From the NCBI GenBank assembly GCA_022797375.1, contig JAAWKM010000012.1:1-43865 (forward strand): a DNA stretch of 43,865 nt, in the 5' to 3' direction. Below the pieces are notes generated by a model. That model had not been told where the DNA came from, ran no database searches, and worked only from the letters and a program-made list of their open reading frames with translations. Every line of letters begins with the position of its first letter. Within the stretch, counting starts at the first letter, position 1. This stretch comes from Lachnospiraceae bacterium. GTDB taxonomy: Bacteria > Bacillota > Clostridia > Lachnospirales > Lachnospiraceae. A program made the translations under genes and the position numbers. Positions 17,186-26,281 of this stretch are shown here, in pieces.

Positions 17186-17779
17186 TTACTTAGAATATAA
17201 CTCGACGATAAGCACTTCATTAACAGGAACATCAATCTGTTCTCTTGTTGGGACTTCTTTAACAACACCTGAAAGTTTCTCATGGTCAGCCTCAAGCCAT
17301 TCAGGAACTATCCTTCCGTCTGTAACTTCAAGAATATCTTTATATCTCTGCTTACCTTTATGCTTTTCCTTAATTTCGATAACATCACCTGGCTTAACCT
17401 GGTATGAAGGGATAGTAACACACTTGCCATTTACAAGTACATGCTTATGTCCTACAACCTGCCTTGCCTCTTTCCTTGTACGTCCATAACCCATCCTGTA
17501 AATAACATTGTCAAGCCTGAGTTCAAGAAGAATCATAAGGTTTTCACCTGTTGTACCATACTTTAACTTCTGGGCTTTAGCAAAATTATTCCTAAAAGGT
17601 TTTTCAAGTACACCATATATAAATTTAGCTTTCTGCTTTTCTTTTAACTGAAGTCCATACTCACTCTGCTTCCTGCCAGCCCTGGCATTTCTGTTAGACT
17701 TCTTATCTATTCCCATAAATACAGGGTCAATTCCAAGACTTCTGCACCTTTTGAGCACTGGCGTCATATCTCTTGCCAT
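17186..17779 (-). CDS. rpsD: small-subunit ribosomal protein S4
   Basis: 197 residues. Contains the S4 RNA-binding fold (RLDNVIYRMGYGRTRKEARQ, then GHKHVLVNGK) and the N-terminal region MARDMTPVLKRCRSLGIDP. It is a primary 16S rRNA binder and, in several bacteria, the translational repressor of its own operon. Being inside the rpsM-rplQ unit here, it is the natural candidate for acting on the leader before rpsM. Confidence 0.96.
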   Translation of the reverse strand: MARDMTPVLKRCRSLGIDPVFMGIDKKSNRNARAGRKQSEYGLQLKEKQKAKFIYGVLEKPFRNNFAKAQKLKYGTTGENLMILLELRLDNVIYRMGYGRTRKEARQVVGHKHVLVNGKCVTIPSYQVKPGDVIEIKEKHKGKQRYKDILEVTDGRIVPEWLEADHEKLSGVVKEVPTREQIDVPVNEVLIVELYSK

Positions 17780-17833
17780 GTCTATTCCTCCTATTTAATA
17801 TCCAATCAATTATTATAAAACCTGCTTTATAAA

Positions 17834-18229
17834 TTACACACGGCGGCGCTTTGGCGGCCTGCATCCGTTATGTGGCACAGGGGTTACGTCCCTGATACTT
17901 GTAACATCAATTCCACATGCCTGCAATGCACGTATTGCTGCTTCACGTCCTGAACCTGGTCCCTTAACCATAACATCTACAGAAGACAGTCCGTGAGGAA
18001 GTGCTGCTTTAGCTGCTGTTTCTGCTGCCATCTGTGCTGCATATGGTGTTGACTTCTTAGAACCCCTGAAGCCTAACCCGCCTGCACTTGCCCAGGAAAT
18101 TGCATTTCCTTCAGCATCTGTAAGCGTAACGATTGTATTATTAAAGGAAGACTGGATGTGTGCCTGTCCATGTCCGACATTTCTTTTGACACGCTTTTTG
18201 CTTACCTTTTTTGTAACCTGTTTAGCCAT
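17834..18229 (-). CDS. rpsK: small-subunit ribosomal protein S11
   Basis: 131 residues with typical S11 blocks: [26 protein letters not shown] and [21 protein letters not shown] at 18235 is in frame, but the GGAGGG site (18237-18242) would then leave 1 base of spacing; with ATG 18229 the spacing is 7, so 18229 is the start. Confidence 0.96.
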   Translation of the reverse strand: MAKQVTKKVSKKRVKRNVGHGQAHIQSSFNNTIVTLTDAEGNAISWASAGGLGFRGSKKSTPYAAQMAAETAAKAALPHGLSSVDVMVKGPGSGREAAIRALQACGIDVTSIRDVTPVPHNGCRPPKRRRV

Positions 18230-18271
18230 TGTCAAACCCTCCTAGTTAGATTTGTACATATTATATCTTAA

Positions 18272-18640
18272 TTATTTCTTCTTATTTGCGACAGTACGCT
18301 TTGGCCCTTTACGGGTTCTTGCATTAGTCTTAGTCTTCTGTCCACGTACTGGAAGACCTTTCCTGTGGCGGATACCCCTGTAGCATCCGATTTCCTGTAA
18401 TCTCTTAATGTTTAATGCAATTTCCCTGCGCAAATCACCTTCAACTGTCTGTGTAGCGTCAATGACGTCACGGATACGTGAAACCTCTTCATCTGTAAGG
18501 TCTTTTACACGTGTGTCAGGATTGACTTTAGCCTCTGCTAAAATACGGTTGGAACTGGCCCTGCCAATACCATAAATATAGGTAAGCCCGATTTCAACAC
18601 GCTTTTCTCTTGGTAAATCTACACCACTAATACGTGCCAT
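18272..18640 (-). CDS. rpsM: small-subunit ribosomal protein S13
   Basis: 122 residues with S13 blocks [40 protein letters not shown] and the basic tail. It is the first gene of the rpsM-rpsK-rpsD-rpoA-rplQ transcript. GGAGGTG lies 10 bases before the ATG. It is separated from rpmJ by 329 bases containing a terminator, a promoter and a structured leader. Confidence 0.96.
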   Translation of the reverse strand: MARISGVDLPREKRVEIGLTYIYGIGRASSNRILAEAKVNPDTRVKDLTDEEVSRIRDVIDATQTVEGDLRREIALNIKRLQEIGCYRGIRHRKGLPVRGQKTKTNARTRKGPKRTVANKKK

Positions 18641-18868
18641 GTATACTTTACACCTCCGTTATTTTCTATAAATTAATAAGTTAATAAATGATTACAGTGC
18701 CACTGCACTGCCAGCCGCTTTAAATTGTAGCCTTACAGCATAGACTTAATTATATGGCTGCCTGCGAAATGACAGCCGGTATATGCCGCAGTCATCAATC
18801 TGCCATTGGTAAGGCCAGCACAGGATGAAATGACACACCCTTACGCTGAAATGGTTAATCACTCCACT
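18641..18868 (-). ncRNA. candidate structured 5' leader of the rpsM operon
   Basis: About 225 bases without a gene lie between the predicted start of transcription and rpsM. The - strand contains the hairpins CAGTGC-AGTG-GCACTG and GGCTG...CAGCC flanked by ATAT on both sides, plus other GC-rich blocks in an otherwise AT-rich gap. S4 represses the alpha operon through a leader in E. coli; a similar role here is inference only. Confidence 0.45.
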
Positions 18869-18874
18869 TACAAT

Positions 18875-18903
18875 ATCATAGTACAATTAAGTACCATAAC
18901 GAA
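18875..18903 (-). promoter_or_regulatory. promoter of the rpsM-rplQ unit
   Basis: On the - strand TTCGTT (18898-18903) and TATGAT (18875-18880) are 17 bases apart. The -35 is weak and the -10 is good. It lies just downstream of the rpmJ terminator. Confidence 0.5.
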
Positions 18904-18931
18904 CAGAAAGCAAGATTTATCTTAATAACAG

Positions 18932-18955
18932 AAAAACCAAAGAACTAAGCTTTGG
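18932..18955 (-). terminator. terminator or attenuator after rpmJ
   Basis: On the - strand CCAAAG and CTTTGG enclose a 7-base loop and are followed by TTTTT; a wobble pair and an A-T pair extend the stem to 8. It is about 15 bases after the rpmJ stop. Confidence 0.6.
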
Positions 18956-18969
18956 CTTCCGTTGTCTAA

Positions 18970-19083
18970 TTAGCCCTGTCTCTGTTTGTGTCTGGGATTT
19001 TCACAGATAACTCTGATTCTTCCCTTTCTTTTGATGACCTTACATTTCTCGCAAATTGGTTTTACTGAAGATCTAACTTTCAC
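18970..19083 (-). CDS. rpmJ: large-subunit ribosomal protein L36
   Basis: 37 residues. Reads [20 protein letters not shown], then [17 protein letters not shown], with the C-x2-C...C-x4-H zinc site typical of L36. It uses a GTG start at 19081-19083 preceded by AAAGGGGGT. infA, its usual upstream neighbour, is not there; instead the gene has its own promoter. Confidence 0.96.
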   Translation of the reverse strand: MKVRSSVKPICEKCKVIKRKGRIRVICENPRHKQRQG

Positions 19084-19116
19084 AGCAATAACCCCCTTTC
19101 ATAAAGTCCATTCGCT

Positions 19117-19145
19117 AGTTTATCATAATCTTCCAGTTGTTGCAA
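19117..19145 (-). promoter_or_regulatory. sigma-A promoter of rpmJ
   Basis: On the - strand TTGCAA (19140-19145) and TAAACT (19117-19122) are 17 bases apart. Between 19146 and 19367 I see no gene; infA is not encoded there. Confidence 0.6.
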
Positions 19146-19367
19146 GTCTTTTTTTCACTTTTAAAAGCAGAAAAACTGCATAAAACAGGCAGATACAAAA
19201 TAATTATACATGCAAAACCAGCCTTTATATAATTATAATATAAAAACCACCGGCAAAATCCATAAACCTGCGCACAATTTACTATATAAAATTATTCAAA
19301 TATCACACAAATCCCTGTCATATATTCCATTAATCCATATAATTACAGGAAAATATTACAAAATTTC

Positions 19368-19396
19368 TTGCAAAAATGTTGTGTTTATAGTATAGT
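19368..19396 (+). promoter_or_regulatory. sigma-A promoter of the hemerythrin-receiver gene
   Basis: TTGCAA (19368-19373) and TATAGT (19391-19396) with a 17-base spacer. It leaves a leader of about 170 AT-rich bases without visible structure. Confidence 0.6.
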
Positions 19397-19573
19397 AGTA
19401 TGTGTATTGTATAATTTTGCGATAATTCTCAATAACCTTGTCGTAGATATATAGTTTGTTTACAAAAAGTATACACTACATAATATTTCCAAAATGGTAA
19501 CATATATAAAAATATTATATATAATAAAGAATATTCAGTATTCAAAATGGAACCATAATGAGGAGGAACGGTA

Positions 19574-20923
19574 ATGGCAAATCAACTGGTATGGGAAGAC
19601 AGATTTAATATTGGTGTAGACTTTATTGACAATGAACACATGAAACTTTTTAAAATAATAAATAAATTGTTTACATTCAGTGAAAATAAAAATAAAAGTT
19701 CATGGGTCTGCCAGGAAGGAATAAAATATTTTAAAGACCATGCAATAAAACATTTTGCAGAGGAAGAGGCATATATGGCATCCATTTCTTATAAAGAATT
19801 AGAAACCCACACACGCCTGCATAAAGATTTCAGGCTTTATATCCTCCCTGCACATGAAAAAGAACTTGAGCAAAGCAAATATTCTGAAGATGCAATAAAC
19901 CATTTTTTAGGTGTATGTGCTGGATGGCTGATTAGCCATACACTTACTGAAGACCGTGCAATAGCTGGTAATGAAATTACAAAGTGGCCAAACCTTCCTC
20001 CCGAGGAAGAGCTTGCTGCTGTCAGACAGATAATACTGGAACTTATATATGACCTGTTCCGCCTTGAAGCCCAGGTAATAAGTGAAGCTTATAATGGTGA
20101 AAGGTTCGGGCATGGCATATACTACCAGCTTGTATATTCTACCAAAAAGGGCGAACAGCAGGAGATTATCCTGGTTTTTGAAGAGAAACTTTTAATTGAT
20201 ACTGTTGGTAAGCTTATGGGCAGCCAGCCTGGCAAAATGGATGTTATGATTATGAATGCAGCCAGGTTTGTAGCAAAACAATTCGTAGAATGTATAAAAG
20301 AACATTTTCCATCTAAAGATACTTATGAAATAAAAAGCGAAAACCTTCTGTCATATGAGCAGTTCCAGAAAGCATTTAAAAGACAGGTACCAAAATACAG
20401 CCTGCTTTTTAATACTGGCGCAGGTTACTTTGCATATTGTGCAATGACACCACATACAGTAAAGAAAACAAACATGAACTCTATTAAAACAGAAAATGCA
20501 ATAACAGAGGTTAAAGAATATCTTACTAAGACCGAAGAGGAAAATAACAGTGGCAAAAAGAAGCTGCTTATTGTTGATGATTCTAACACAATACTGCAGT
20601 TTATGAAGAAGCTGTTGCAAAAGGATTACCAAGTTGATATTGCTAATTCCGGAGTATCTGCAATAAGGTGTATAACACTGGAACGTCCTGACCTTATACT
20701 GTTAGACCATGACATGCCAGTCTGCGATGGTGCGCAAGTACTGCAAATGATACGTTCTGAAACTGCATTTGGGGATATTCCAGTTATGTTCCTTACAGGC
20801 AGGGCTGATGCAAATACGGTAAGTAAAATAATACCTATGAAGATAGAAGGTTATATGTTAAAAACATTGAAACCTGCAGACATTAAAAAAACCATTGATA
20901 ATTATTTTATAAGACAGAAGTAA
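19574..20923 (+). CDS. hemerythrin / CheX-like / receiver three-domain protein
   Basis: 449 residues. Residues 1-140 form a bacteriohemerythrin with the full di-iron ligand set: H22, H56, E64 (the latter two in HAIKHFAEEE with H60), H79, H83, H122 and D127. Residues about 150-300 resemble CheX (LVFEEKLLIDTVGKLMGSQ). In that region the CheX E-x-x-N phosphatase motif reads M-I-M-N, so the acid is missing. Residues about 330-447 are a receiver domain with VDD, phospho-acceptor D378 (LLDHDMP) and K430 (MLKT). Hemerythrins bind O2 or NO, so an oxygen-linked signalling output is plausible. GAGGAGG precedes the ATG. It converges with a hybrid histidine kinase, a possible partner. Confidence 0.85.
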   Translation: MANQLVWEDRFNIGVDFIDNEHMKLFKIINKLFTFSENKNKSSWVCQEGIKYFKDHAIKHFAEEEAYMASISYKELETHTRLHKDFRLYILPAHEKELEQSKYSEDAINHFLGVCAGWLISHTLTEDRAIAGNEITKWPNLPPEEELAAVRQIILELIYDLFRLEAQVISEAYNGERFGHGIYYQLVYSTKKGEQQEIILVFEEKLLIDTVGKLMGSQPGKMDVMIMNAARFVAKQFVECIKEHFPSKDTYEIKSENLLSYEQFQKAFKRQVPKYSLLFNTGAGYFAYCAMTPHTVKKTNMNSIKTENAITEVKEYLTKTEEENNSGKKKLLIVDDSNTILQFMKKLLQKDYQVDIANSGVSAIRCITLERPDLILLDHDMPVCDGAQVLQMIRSETAFGDIPVMFLTGRADANTVSKIIPMKIEGYMLKTLKPADIKKTIDNYFIRQK

Positions 20924-20946
20924 AAGTAAAAAATAATAATCCAGAC

Positions 20947-20986
20947 AACGGGGAAATCCAGCAGTATTAAGGATTTCCCCGTTTTT
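20947..20986 (+). terminator. strong terminator of the hemerythrin-receiver gene
   Basis: A perfect 13-bp stem (AACGGGGAAATCC at 20947-20959 with GGATTTCCCCGTT at 20971-20983) has an 11-base loop and is followed by TTTTTA. Confidence 0.9.
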
Positions 20987-21106
20987 ATATCTGTATATAT
21001 AAAATCATCTGCCACACCTGCTAATAATCCCCAGTCCAGCTGGCTTGTGAATTTTTTCACCAAAAACCACTTGAATATTTCTAATATCTTTAAACCTGGA
21101 TAGCCT

Positions 21107-24100
21107 TTAAGACAAGAACTGTTTTAAAACACTTATAAATATATCCATATCAATAGGTTTTGCAATATGCGCATTCATACCATTTTTAAGCGCCGCTTCC
21201 TTATCCTCTTCAAGTGCATTAGCTGTCATAGCGATAATTGGCAATGTCTTTACATCCTCCCTTGGAAGTGCCCTGATTGTCCTGGTTGCTTCATACCCAT
21301 TCATAATAGGCATCTGCACATCCATTAAAACTACATCATAATAGTTTTCTTCTGACTCACTTACCATTGAAACAGCATCTGTGCCATCTGGTGCTGATTC
21401 AACTTCAAATCCTGCCTCTTCTAGTATCACCTGTGCAATTTCCCTGTTAAGTTCGATATCTTCTACAAGCAGTACACGTTTTCCACTAAAATTAGCTAAA
21501 GTCCATGCAGCAGCAACATCCTCTTTTTCAGCCAGGTTATTTGCCATAAGCAGTGCTGATTTTAAGTCTGACATAAACAACGGCTTTGCACAGAATGCAT
21601 TAACACCTGCTTCTTTTGCCTCTTCTTCAATATCTGACCAGTCATAAGCAGTAAGTATAATAATTGATGCATCATTCCCTACTACACTACGTATCCTTCT
21701 TGATGTTTCAACACCACTTGTTTCTGGCATCTGCCAGTCAATAATATAAGTATGGAAAGAATCTCCTTCGCTATATGCCATTTTAGCACGGTATACGGCT
21801 TCCCTGCCAGATGTTGTCCACTCTGGTCTCATACCAATATGCTTAAGCATTTTGCTTACACTGTCACATGTATTAAAATCATCATCTACTACAAGTGCAC
21901 GCAGTCCCTCAAGTTCCTTAATCTGCTCAGCATTTTTTTCAGTATCCTGCAGCTTAAGTGTTATTTCTACTGTAAATATGCTTCCCTTTCCCATCTCACT
22001 TTCTACATTTATTGTACCACTCATCATTTCAACTATATTCCTGGTTATTGCCATTCCAAGCCCTGTCCCTTGTATGCCAGTCTGTGTAGTAGTTGCTTCG
22101 CGTTCAAATGGTTCAAAAATATGTTTTACAAATTCTTTTGACATTCCTATTCCATTATCCCTGACTATAAATACATAATCACCATACCCATGGCGGAATG
22201 TTGTCTTCTGCATAATGCGGAATGTAATAGTACCTCCAGCAGGAGTATATTTTACAGCATTACTTAATAAATTAATAAATACCTGGTTAAGCTTAAGTGA
22301 ATCTGCTATTACATCTTCATTAGCAACCTCAAATGTATCAATAAACAGTTCAAGCTGCTTTGCTTTAACTTGTGGCTGTATTATATTTACCAGGTTGTGC
22401 ATAAGTTCGGAAATATTGCATTCTTGTTCCTTAATCTGCACTTTGCCACTCTCAATCCTGCTCATATCAAGTATATCATTTATAAGGCTGAGCAGATGGT
22501 TGCTTGAAGAAAGTACTTTCTGCAGGCATTCCCTTACCTGTTCTTTATTATTTATATGGGTTACAGCAATAGTAGCAAATCCTATAATTGCATTCATTGG
22601 TGTGCGGATATCATGGGACATATTAGAAAGGAAAGTGGTTTTAGCTTTATTAGCATGCTGTGCCTGCATAAGAGCATCCTGTAATGCCTGTGTCTGCTCT
22701 TTCTGTCTTTTAACAGCACCTGTAATTTCCTTTGTTACAACCATTACCATAATATCTTCCGTTTCATTATCCCTTGTCATAATATATGACTGGCGGACAC
22801 AGATTTTCTCACCATCAGGGGCAAGGTTCCAGTATTCAGCAATTACTTCTGCTTCACCCTGCTCAAAACGTTCCCTTAAACTCTCTATATTAACAACAGA
22901 AAAATAGTCTTTTCTTGACTCCTCTGGAACAAACTGTTCCCATTCGCTAAACCATAGAGAAGCTTTACATGGCGCTTCAAGGCCTGCCTTATTCAAAAGT
23001 GATATTTCTTTTCCATCTTTTTCAAATATTATATCTTCTTCAATTAAGTCTCTGGTAAGATTAAAATCAAATGTATATATAGCATTTGATGTAATAGAAA
23101 TCCTGTACTGCCTTTCCTTACGGCTTGCCAATGACATCTCCGCCTGTATCTGCAGTTCCTTTTCCTTTACATCTGTGATATTCTGGCGTGTAAATAAAGC
23201 TTTTACTGCTTTTCCGTTACTTCTTTCAAGGCACATAAAATTCAGGTGCTCCCACTCTGGTTTACCATCACGCAGTACATGGCATTCATACCGTGCATCG
23301 TCCTGCATGTTAAGTTCACTAACCACAGATTCTGGAGCAATCTGGAGCCCAAAACCACTTTTATCTTCATCATCAGCCAGTGAAGAACACAGATGTTCTA
23401 TAAAATCAGAGTATTTTCCGCTAACTGCCATTCCATCTTCTTCTGGTGTTGTGCCTGCAAGATAACTGTAAGTGCCTGCTTCAAAATCAACCATTGCGAA
23501 ACGCGTAAACAAGGTATTAACACCACTTATAATATAGCCCATCTCTTTGTTTTCTTTTTCAAGCAGCTTCTTCTCACGCCCTGCACGTATAAGCAGGGTT
23601 ATAATATATATAACAAATAATACAACCAGCATTGATTCAAGCTGCATCCCTGCCATATTTTCGTCCCTTATCATTTTTTGTGTTACGTTCTTTGGAAATG
23701 TCTGTACAAAAACAAAATCATTATCTGAAAAATTAATTACACAAATATTATCTGTTTTGCATTCAGAAGTACATATAAATGCCCCCTCCCCTCCTTTGTC
23801 AAATATCTTCCTTGTTTCAAGTGCTGTATTATGGTCTATAACACCAGTTTCCTCTAACGTAACAACCAGGTCTCCTTCATAAACCTGGTTATTAGAATTT
23901 GCAATTACTGAGCCATCAGGCAAACAAAGAAATACATCAGCCTGTTCACCAAAATATGTAGTAGAAAGCATTTTCTGCAGATATTTCTCCGCCATATATG
24001 CACCACGGAATACACCTATCAGCTTATTATTATAATGTATTGGCGCATAAAAGCTTACCATTGTCTTGCCATAAAGGCTCGAATTAAAAACAATAGCTGT

Positions 24101-24499
24101 ACCACTCTGTTCCTTTATGCCATTCAGGTAATAGTCCCTCTCCCTTGCATCTGTAACACGTCCGTCAGAAGTGTAATTATTACCCTCAAGGTCTGTAAAA
24201 AGAAGCGCATCAAATATAGACTTTTCCTCCATTTCCTTTAGCATAGCTGAAGTAATTACTGGCATTGAAAGGCTTTTTTCCAGAAAAAATGTATTAGCCT
24301 TAATTAAATTCTGGGCATTTTTAAATTCATCCATTATTTGTGAAACTTTCATACGTGCAGAATCTGCTGCATAATTTTTATTCTGCTCCTCCATGCGTTC
24401 TTTATTCTGGATTGTATACCATTGGAACAATACAACCACAGCTATTAAAAGAAGCAAGACATAAATAATTTGTTGTACTGGTTTCTTTTTTGTTTTCAT
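21107..24499 (-). CDS. hybrid sensor histidine kinase with Cache, PAS and two receiver domains
   Basis: 1130 residues. Membrane helices at about 11-26 and 288-304 flank an outside double-Cache-like sensor domain. Two PAS-like regions follow (about 325-445 and 465-595). Next come the dimerisation domain with phospho-acceptor H629 (SNMSHDIRTPMNAI), an ATPase domain (DNGIGMS 781-787, GTGLGM), receiver 1 with D921 (IIDWQMP) and receiver 2 with D1060 (LMDVQMP). There is no Hpt domain and no DNA-binding output, so phosphate may pass to a separate protein. GGAGGG precedes the ATG. The convergent hemerythrin-receiver protein is the nearest candidate partner. Confidence 0.92.
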   Translation of the reverse strand: MKTKKKPVQQIIYVLLLLIAVVVLFQWYTIQNKERMEEQNKNYAADSARMKVSQIMDEFKNAQNLIKANTFFLEKSLSMPVITSAMLKEMEEKSIFDALLFTDLEGNNYTSDGRVTDARERDYYLNGIKEQSGTAIVFNSSLYGKTMVSFYAPIHYNNKLIGVFRGAYMAEKYLQKMLSTTYFGEQADVFLCLPDGSVIANSNNQVYEGDLVVTLEETGVIDHNTALETRKIFDKGGEGAFICTSECKTDNICVINFSDNDFVFVQTFPKNVTQKMIRDENMAGMQLESMLVVLFVIYIITLLIRAGREKKLLEKENKEMGYIISGVNTLFTRFAMVDFEAGTYSYLAGTTPEEDGMAVSGKYSDFIEHLCSSLADDEDKSGFGLQIAPESVVSELNMQDDARYECHVLRDGKPEWEHLNFMCLERSNGKAVKALFTRQNITDVKEKELQIQAEMSLASRKERQYRISITSNAIYTFDFNLTRDLIEEDIIFEKDGKEISLLNKAGLEAPCKASLWFSEWEQFVPEESRKDYFSVVNIESLRERFEQGEAEVIAEYWNLAPDGEKICVRQSYIMTRDNETEDIMVMVVTKEITGAVKRQKEQTQALQDALMQAQHANKAKTTFLSNMSHDIRTPMNAIIGFATIAVTHINNKEQVRECLQKVLSSSNHLLSLINDILDMSRIESGKVQIKEQECNISELMHNLVNIIQPQVKAKQLELFIDTFEVANEDVIADSLKLNQVFINLLSNAVKYTPAGGTITFRIMQKTTFRHGYGDYVFIVRDNGIGMSKEFVKHIFEPFEREATTTQTGIQGTGLGMAITRNIVEMMSGTINVESEMGKGSIFTVEITLKLQDTEKNAEQIKELEGLRALVVDDDFNTCDSVSKMLKHIGMRPEWTTSGREAVYRAKMAYSEGDSFHTYIIDWQMPETSGVETSRRIRSVVGNDASIIILTAYDWSDIEEEAKEAGVNAFCAKPLFMSDLKSALLMANNLAEKEDVAAAWTLANFSGKRVLLVEDIELNREIAQVILEEAGFEVESAPDGTDAVSMVSESEENYYDVVLMDVQMPIMNGYEATRTIRALPREDVKTLPIIAMTANALEEDKEAALKNGMNAHIAKPIDMDIFISVLKQFLS

Positions 24500-24598
24500 T
24501 GAAAACTCCCTCCTGCGAAATATCTTATTCTATTATAATGCTATTGCCAATACAAATCAATAATTCTTTAACACTTTAATTTATTATGATATGTTTCT

Positions 24599-24777
24599 GC
24601 TACTATTCACAGCCGGTTAAATTCGAGGATTTTTGGCATGTTTTATGACAAAAATACGAGTTTTACAGCGCCATTTTGCATGATTTTGGAACAAAATCTT
24701 TTTTTGCAAAATGTGTGCATTTTTAGCACTGAAAGCGCTATTTGTTACTATGAGCGGCAGTAGCCGTGAATAGTAAC
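24599..24777 (+). mobile_element. MITE-like element, copy B
   Basis: A 179-bp copy of the family at 11435. Ends are GCTACTATTCACAG (24599-24612) and CCGTGAATAGTAAC (24764-24777). The perfect 8-bp duplication ATGTTTCT flanks it on both sides (24591-24598 and 24778-24785). The stem-loops are conserved, with paired changes relative to copy A: CAG/CTG becomes TAG/CTA in the third stem, and an A-T pair becomes G-C in the right-end stem. It sits between the hybrid kinase start and the permease promoter. Confidence 0.9.
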
Positions 24778-24819
24778 ATGTTTCTTCCTATTAGATTGTT
24801 ATTTAAAATGATAAAATTA

Positions 24820-24848
24820 TTGACAATAAATTTTAAGAGTATTATAAT
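24820..24848 (+). promoter_or_regulatory. consensus sigma-A promoter of the permease operon
   Basis: TTGACA (24820-24825), 17 bases, TATAAT (24843-24848): a perfect match to consensus. It begins 42 bases after the end of copy B. The remaining leader before the start at 24911 is about 55 bases. Confidence 0.85.
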
Positions 24849-24910
24849 TTGCGTTGGCAAGATAAAAAATAAAATCTACTATAACAAAAAAATGAAAGGG
24901 GATAGGTAAC

Positions 24911-26266
24911 ATGATAGCACAAGTCTTAGCCGTAGTTATTTTCGTTGCAATGTTTCTATTAATTGTATCAGAAAAAATAGAAAGGCATATTGTAACATTA
25001 GGATGCGGTTTATTAACCATATTACTGGTATTTGGACTTTCAATGCATAGTACCTCAGCAATTTTTAAAACTTTAAACCTGCACAGTATAATTACTAAAT
25101 CTTTCTGGTATGCTTCAGGCTCAAGCAGCGAAGAAACATCTGGAATTAACTGGGCAACAATTATATTTATTTTCGGAATGATGGTAATGGTAGAGGGAAT
25201 GGCAAAGGCTGGCTTTTTCCGCTGGCTGTGTATGAAGCTTGCCAAAATGGTAAATTATAAACCTGTACCTCTATTTATTACATTTATGGTTATGTCTTCT
25301 ATACTCGCAATGTTTATAGACAGTATCACTGTTATTTTATTCCTTGCTGCTGTTACAATAGAACTAGCTAAATTATTAAAATTTAACCCTGTTCCAATGA
25401 TTTTATCAGAAATTTTCTGTGCGAACCTTGGAGGTTCTGCTACAATGTGTGGTGACCCGCCAAATATTATTATAGGGACATCCCTTGAACTCTCTTTTTC
25501 TGACTTTTTAACTAATACAGGTGTAATTGCAGCAATAAGCCTTGTTTTTGTAATTATTTACTTCTATTTTGTATTTGGAAGGTCAATGGCCTCTAGTTCA
25601 TCAAAAGATATTGATTTATCATCAATGCCAGAGCCAAAAGACGCCATTACTAATAAAAGGGATTTTGCAATAAGCAGTATTATATTTGGATGTGCTGTTG
25701 TACTTCTTGTAACACACGCACAGACCGGGCTTACAGTTGCATTTATTGGCACAGCTGTAGCTATTGTTACTCTTGTTGCTGCTGGCACAAGCGCATTTGA
25801 ATTATTAAAAAAAGTTGACTATAAGACCCTCATGTTCTTTATAGGTTTATTTATAGTTGTCGGCGGGCTTGAAGAAACAGAAATACTAAAGATAATTGCT
25901 ACATTTATAGGTGATATAAGTGGTGGAAACCTCAAACTCATGGTGGCAATTATTATATGGATTTCCGCAATAGCAAGTGCATTTGTTGACAATATTCCAT
26001 TTGCTGCAACAATGATACCTATTATTAGAAGCCTTTCAACAACAACAGGCGCTAACATTGAAACTCTTGCGTGGGCGTTATCTATGGGAACAGATATAGG
26101 AGGAAGTGCTACACCAATTGGCGCTTCTGCCAATGTAGTCGGAACATCCGTAGCAGCCAAAAATGGTTACATTATCGGCTGGGGCAAATACTGTAAATCA
26201 GCCGCACCTGCAACTATTATAGTGATAACAATATCAATGATTATTATATTTATAAGGTATTGTTAA
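24911..26266 (+). CDS. CitMHS/ArsB-NhaD superfamily membrane permease
   Basis: 451 residues with about eleven to twelve membrane helices. Two glycine-rich hairpin motifs, characteristic of the ion transporter superfamily, are present: CANLGGSATMCGDPPN in the first half and MGTDIGGSATPIGASAN in the second. The substrate cannot be read from sequence: Na+/H+ exchange, arsenite or dicarboxylate are all possible. It is followed after 15 bases by a cytidylate-kinase-like gene, so the two form an operon. Confidence 0.85.
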   Translation: MIAQVLAVVIFVAMFLLIVSEKIERHIVTLGCGLLTILLVFGLSMHSTSAIFKTLNLHSIITKSFWYASGSSSEETSGINWATIIFIFGMMVMVEGMAKAGFFRWLCMKLAKMVNYKPVPLFITFMVMSSILAMFIDSITVILFLAAVTIELAKLLKFNPVPMILSEIFCANLGGSATMCGDPPNIIIGTSLELSFSDFLTNTGVIAAISLVFVIIYFYFVFGRSMASSSSKDIDLSSMPEPKDAITNKRDFAISSIIFGCAVVLLVTHAQTGLTVAFIGTAVAIVTLVAAGTSAFELLKKVDYKTLMFFIGLFIVVGGLEETEILKIIATFIGDISGGNLKLMVAIIIWISAIASAFVDNIPFAATMIPIIRSLSTTTGANIETLAWALSMGTDIGGSATPIGASANVVGTSVAAKNGYIIGWGKYCKSAAPATIIVITISMIIIFIRYC

Positions 26267-26281
26267 ATAAGGAGGATTCTA

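Noticed and set aside
19084..19573. Search for infA upstream of rpmJ
   Set aside because: No reading frame on the - strand encodes IF-1; the gap is AT-rich and non-coding apart from promoters.
22215..22907. 230-codon open frame on the + strand
   Set aside because: It lies entirely inside the hybrid kinase gene on the other strand, whose domains are unmistakable.
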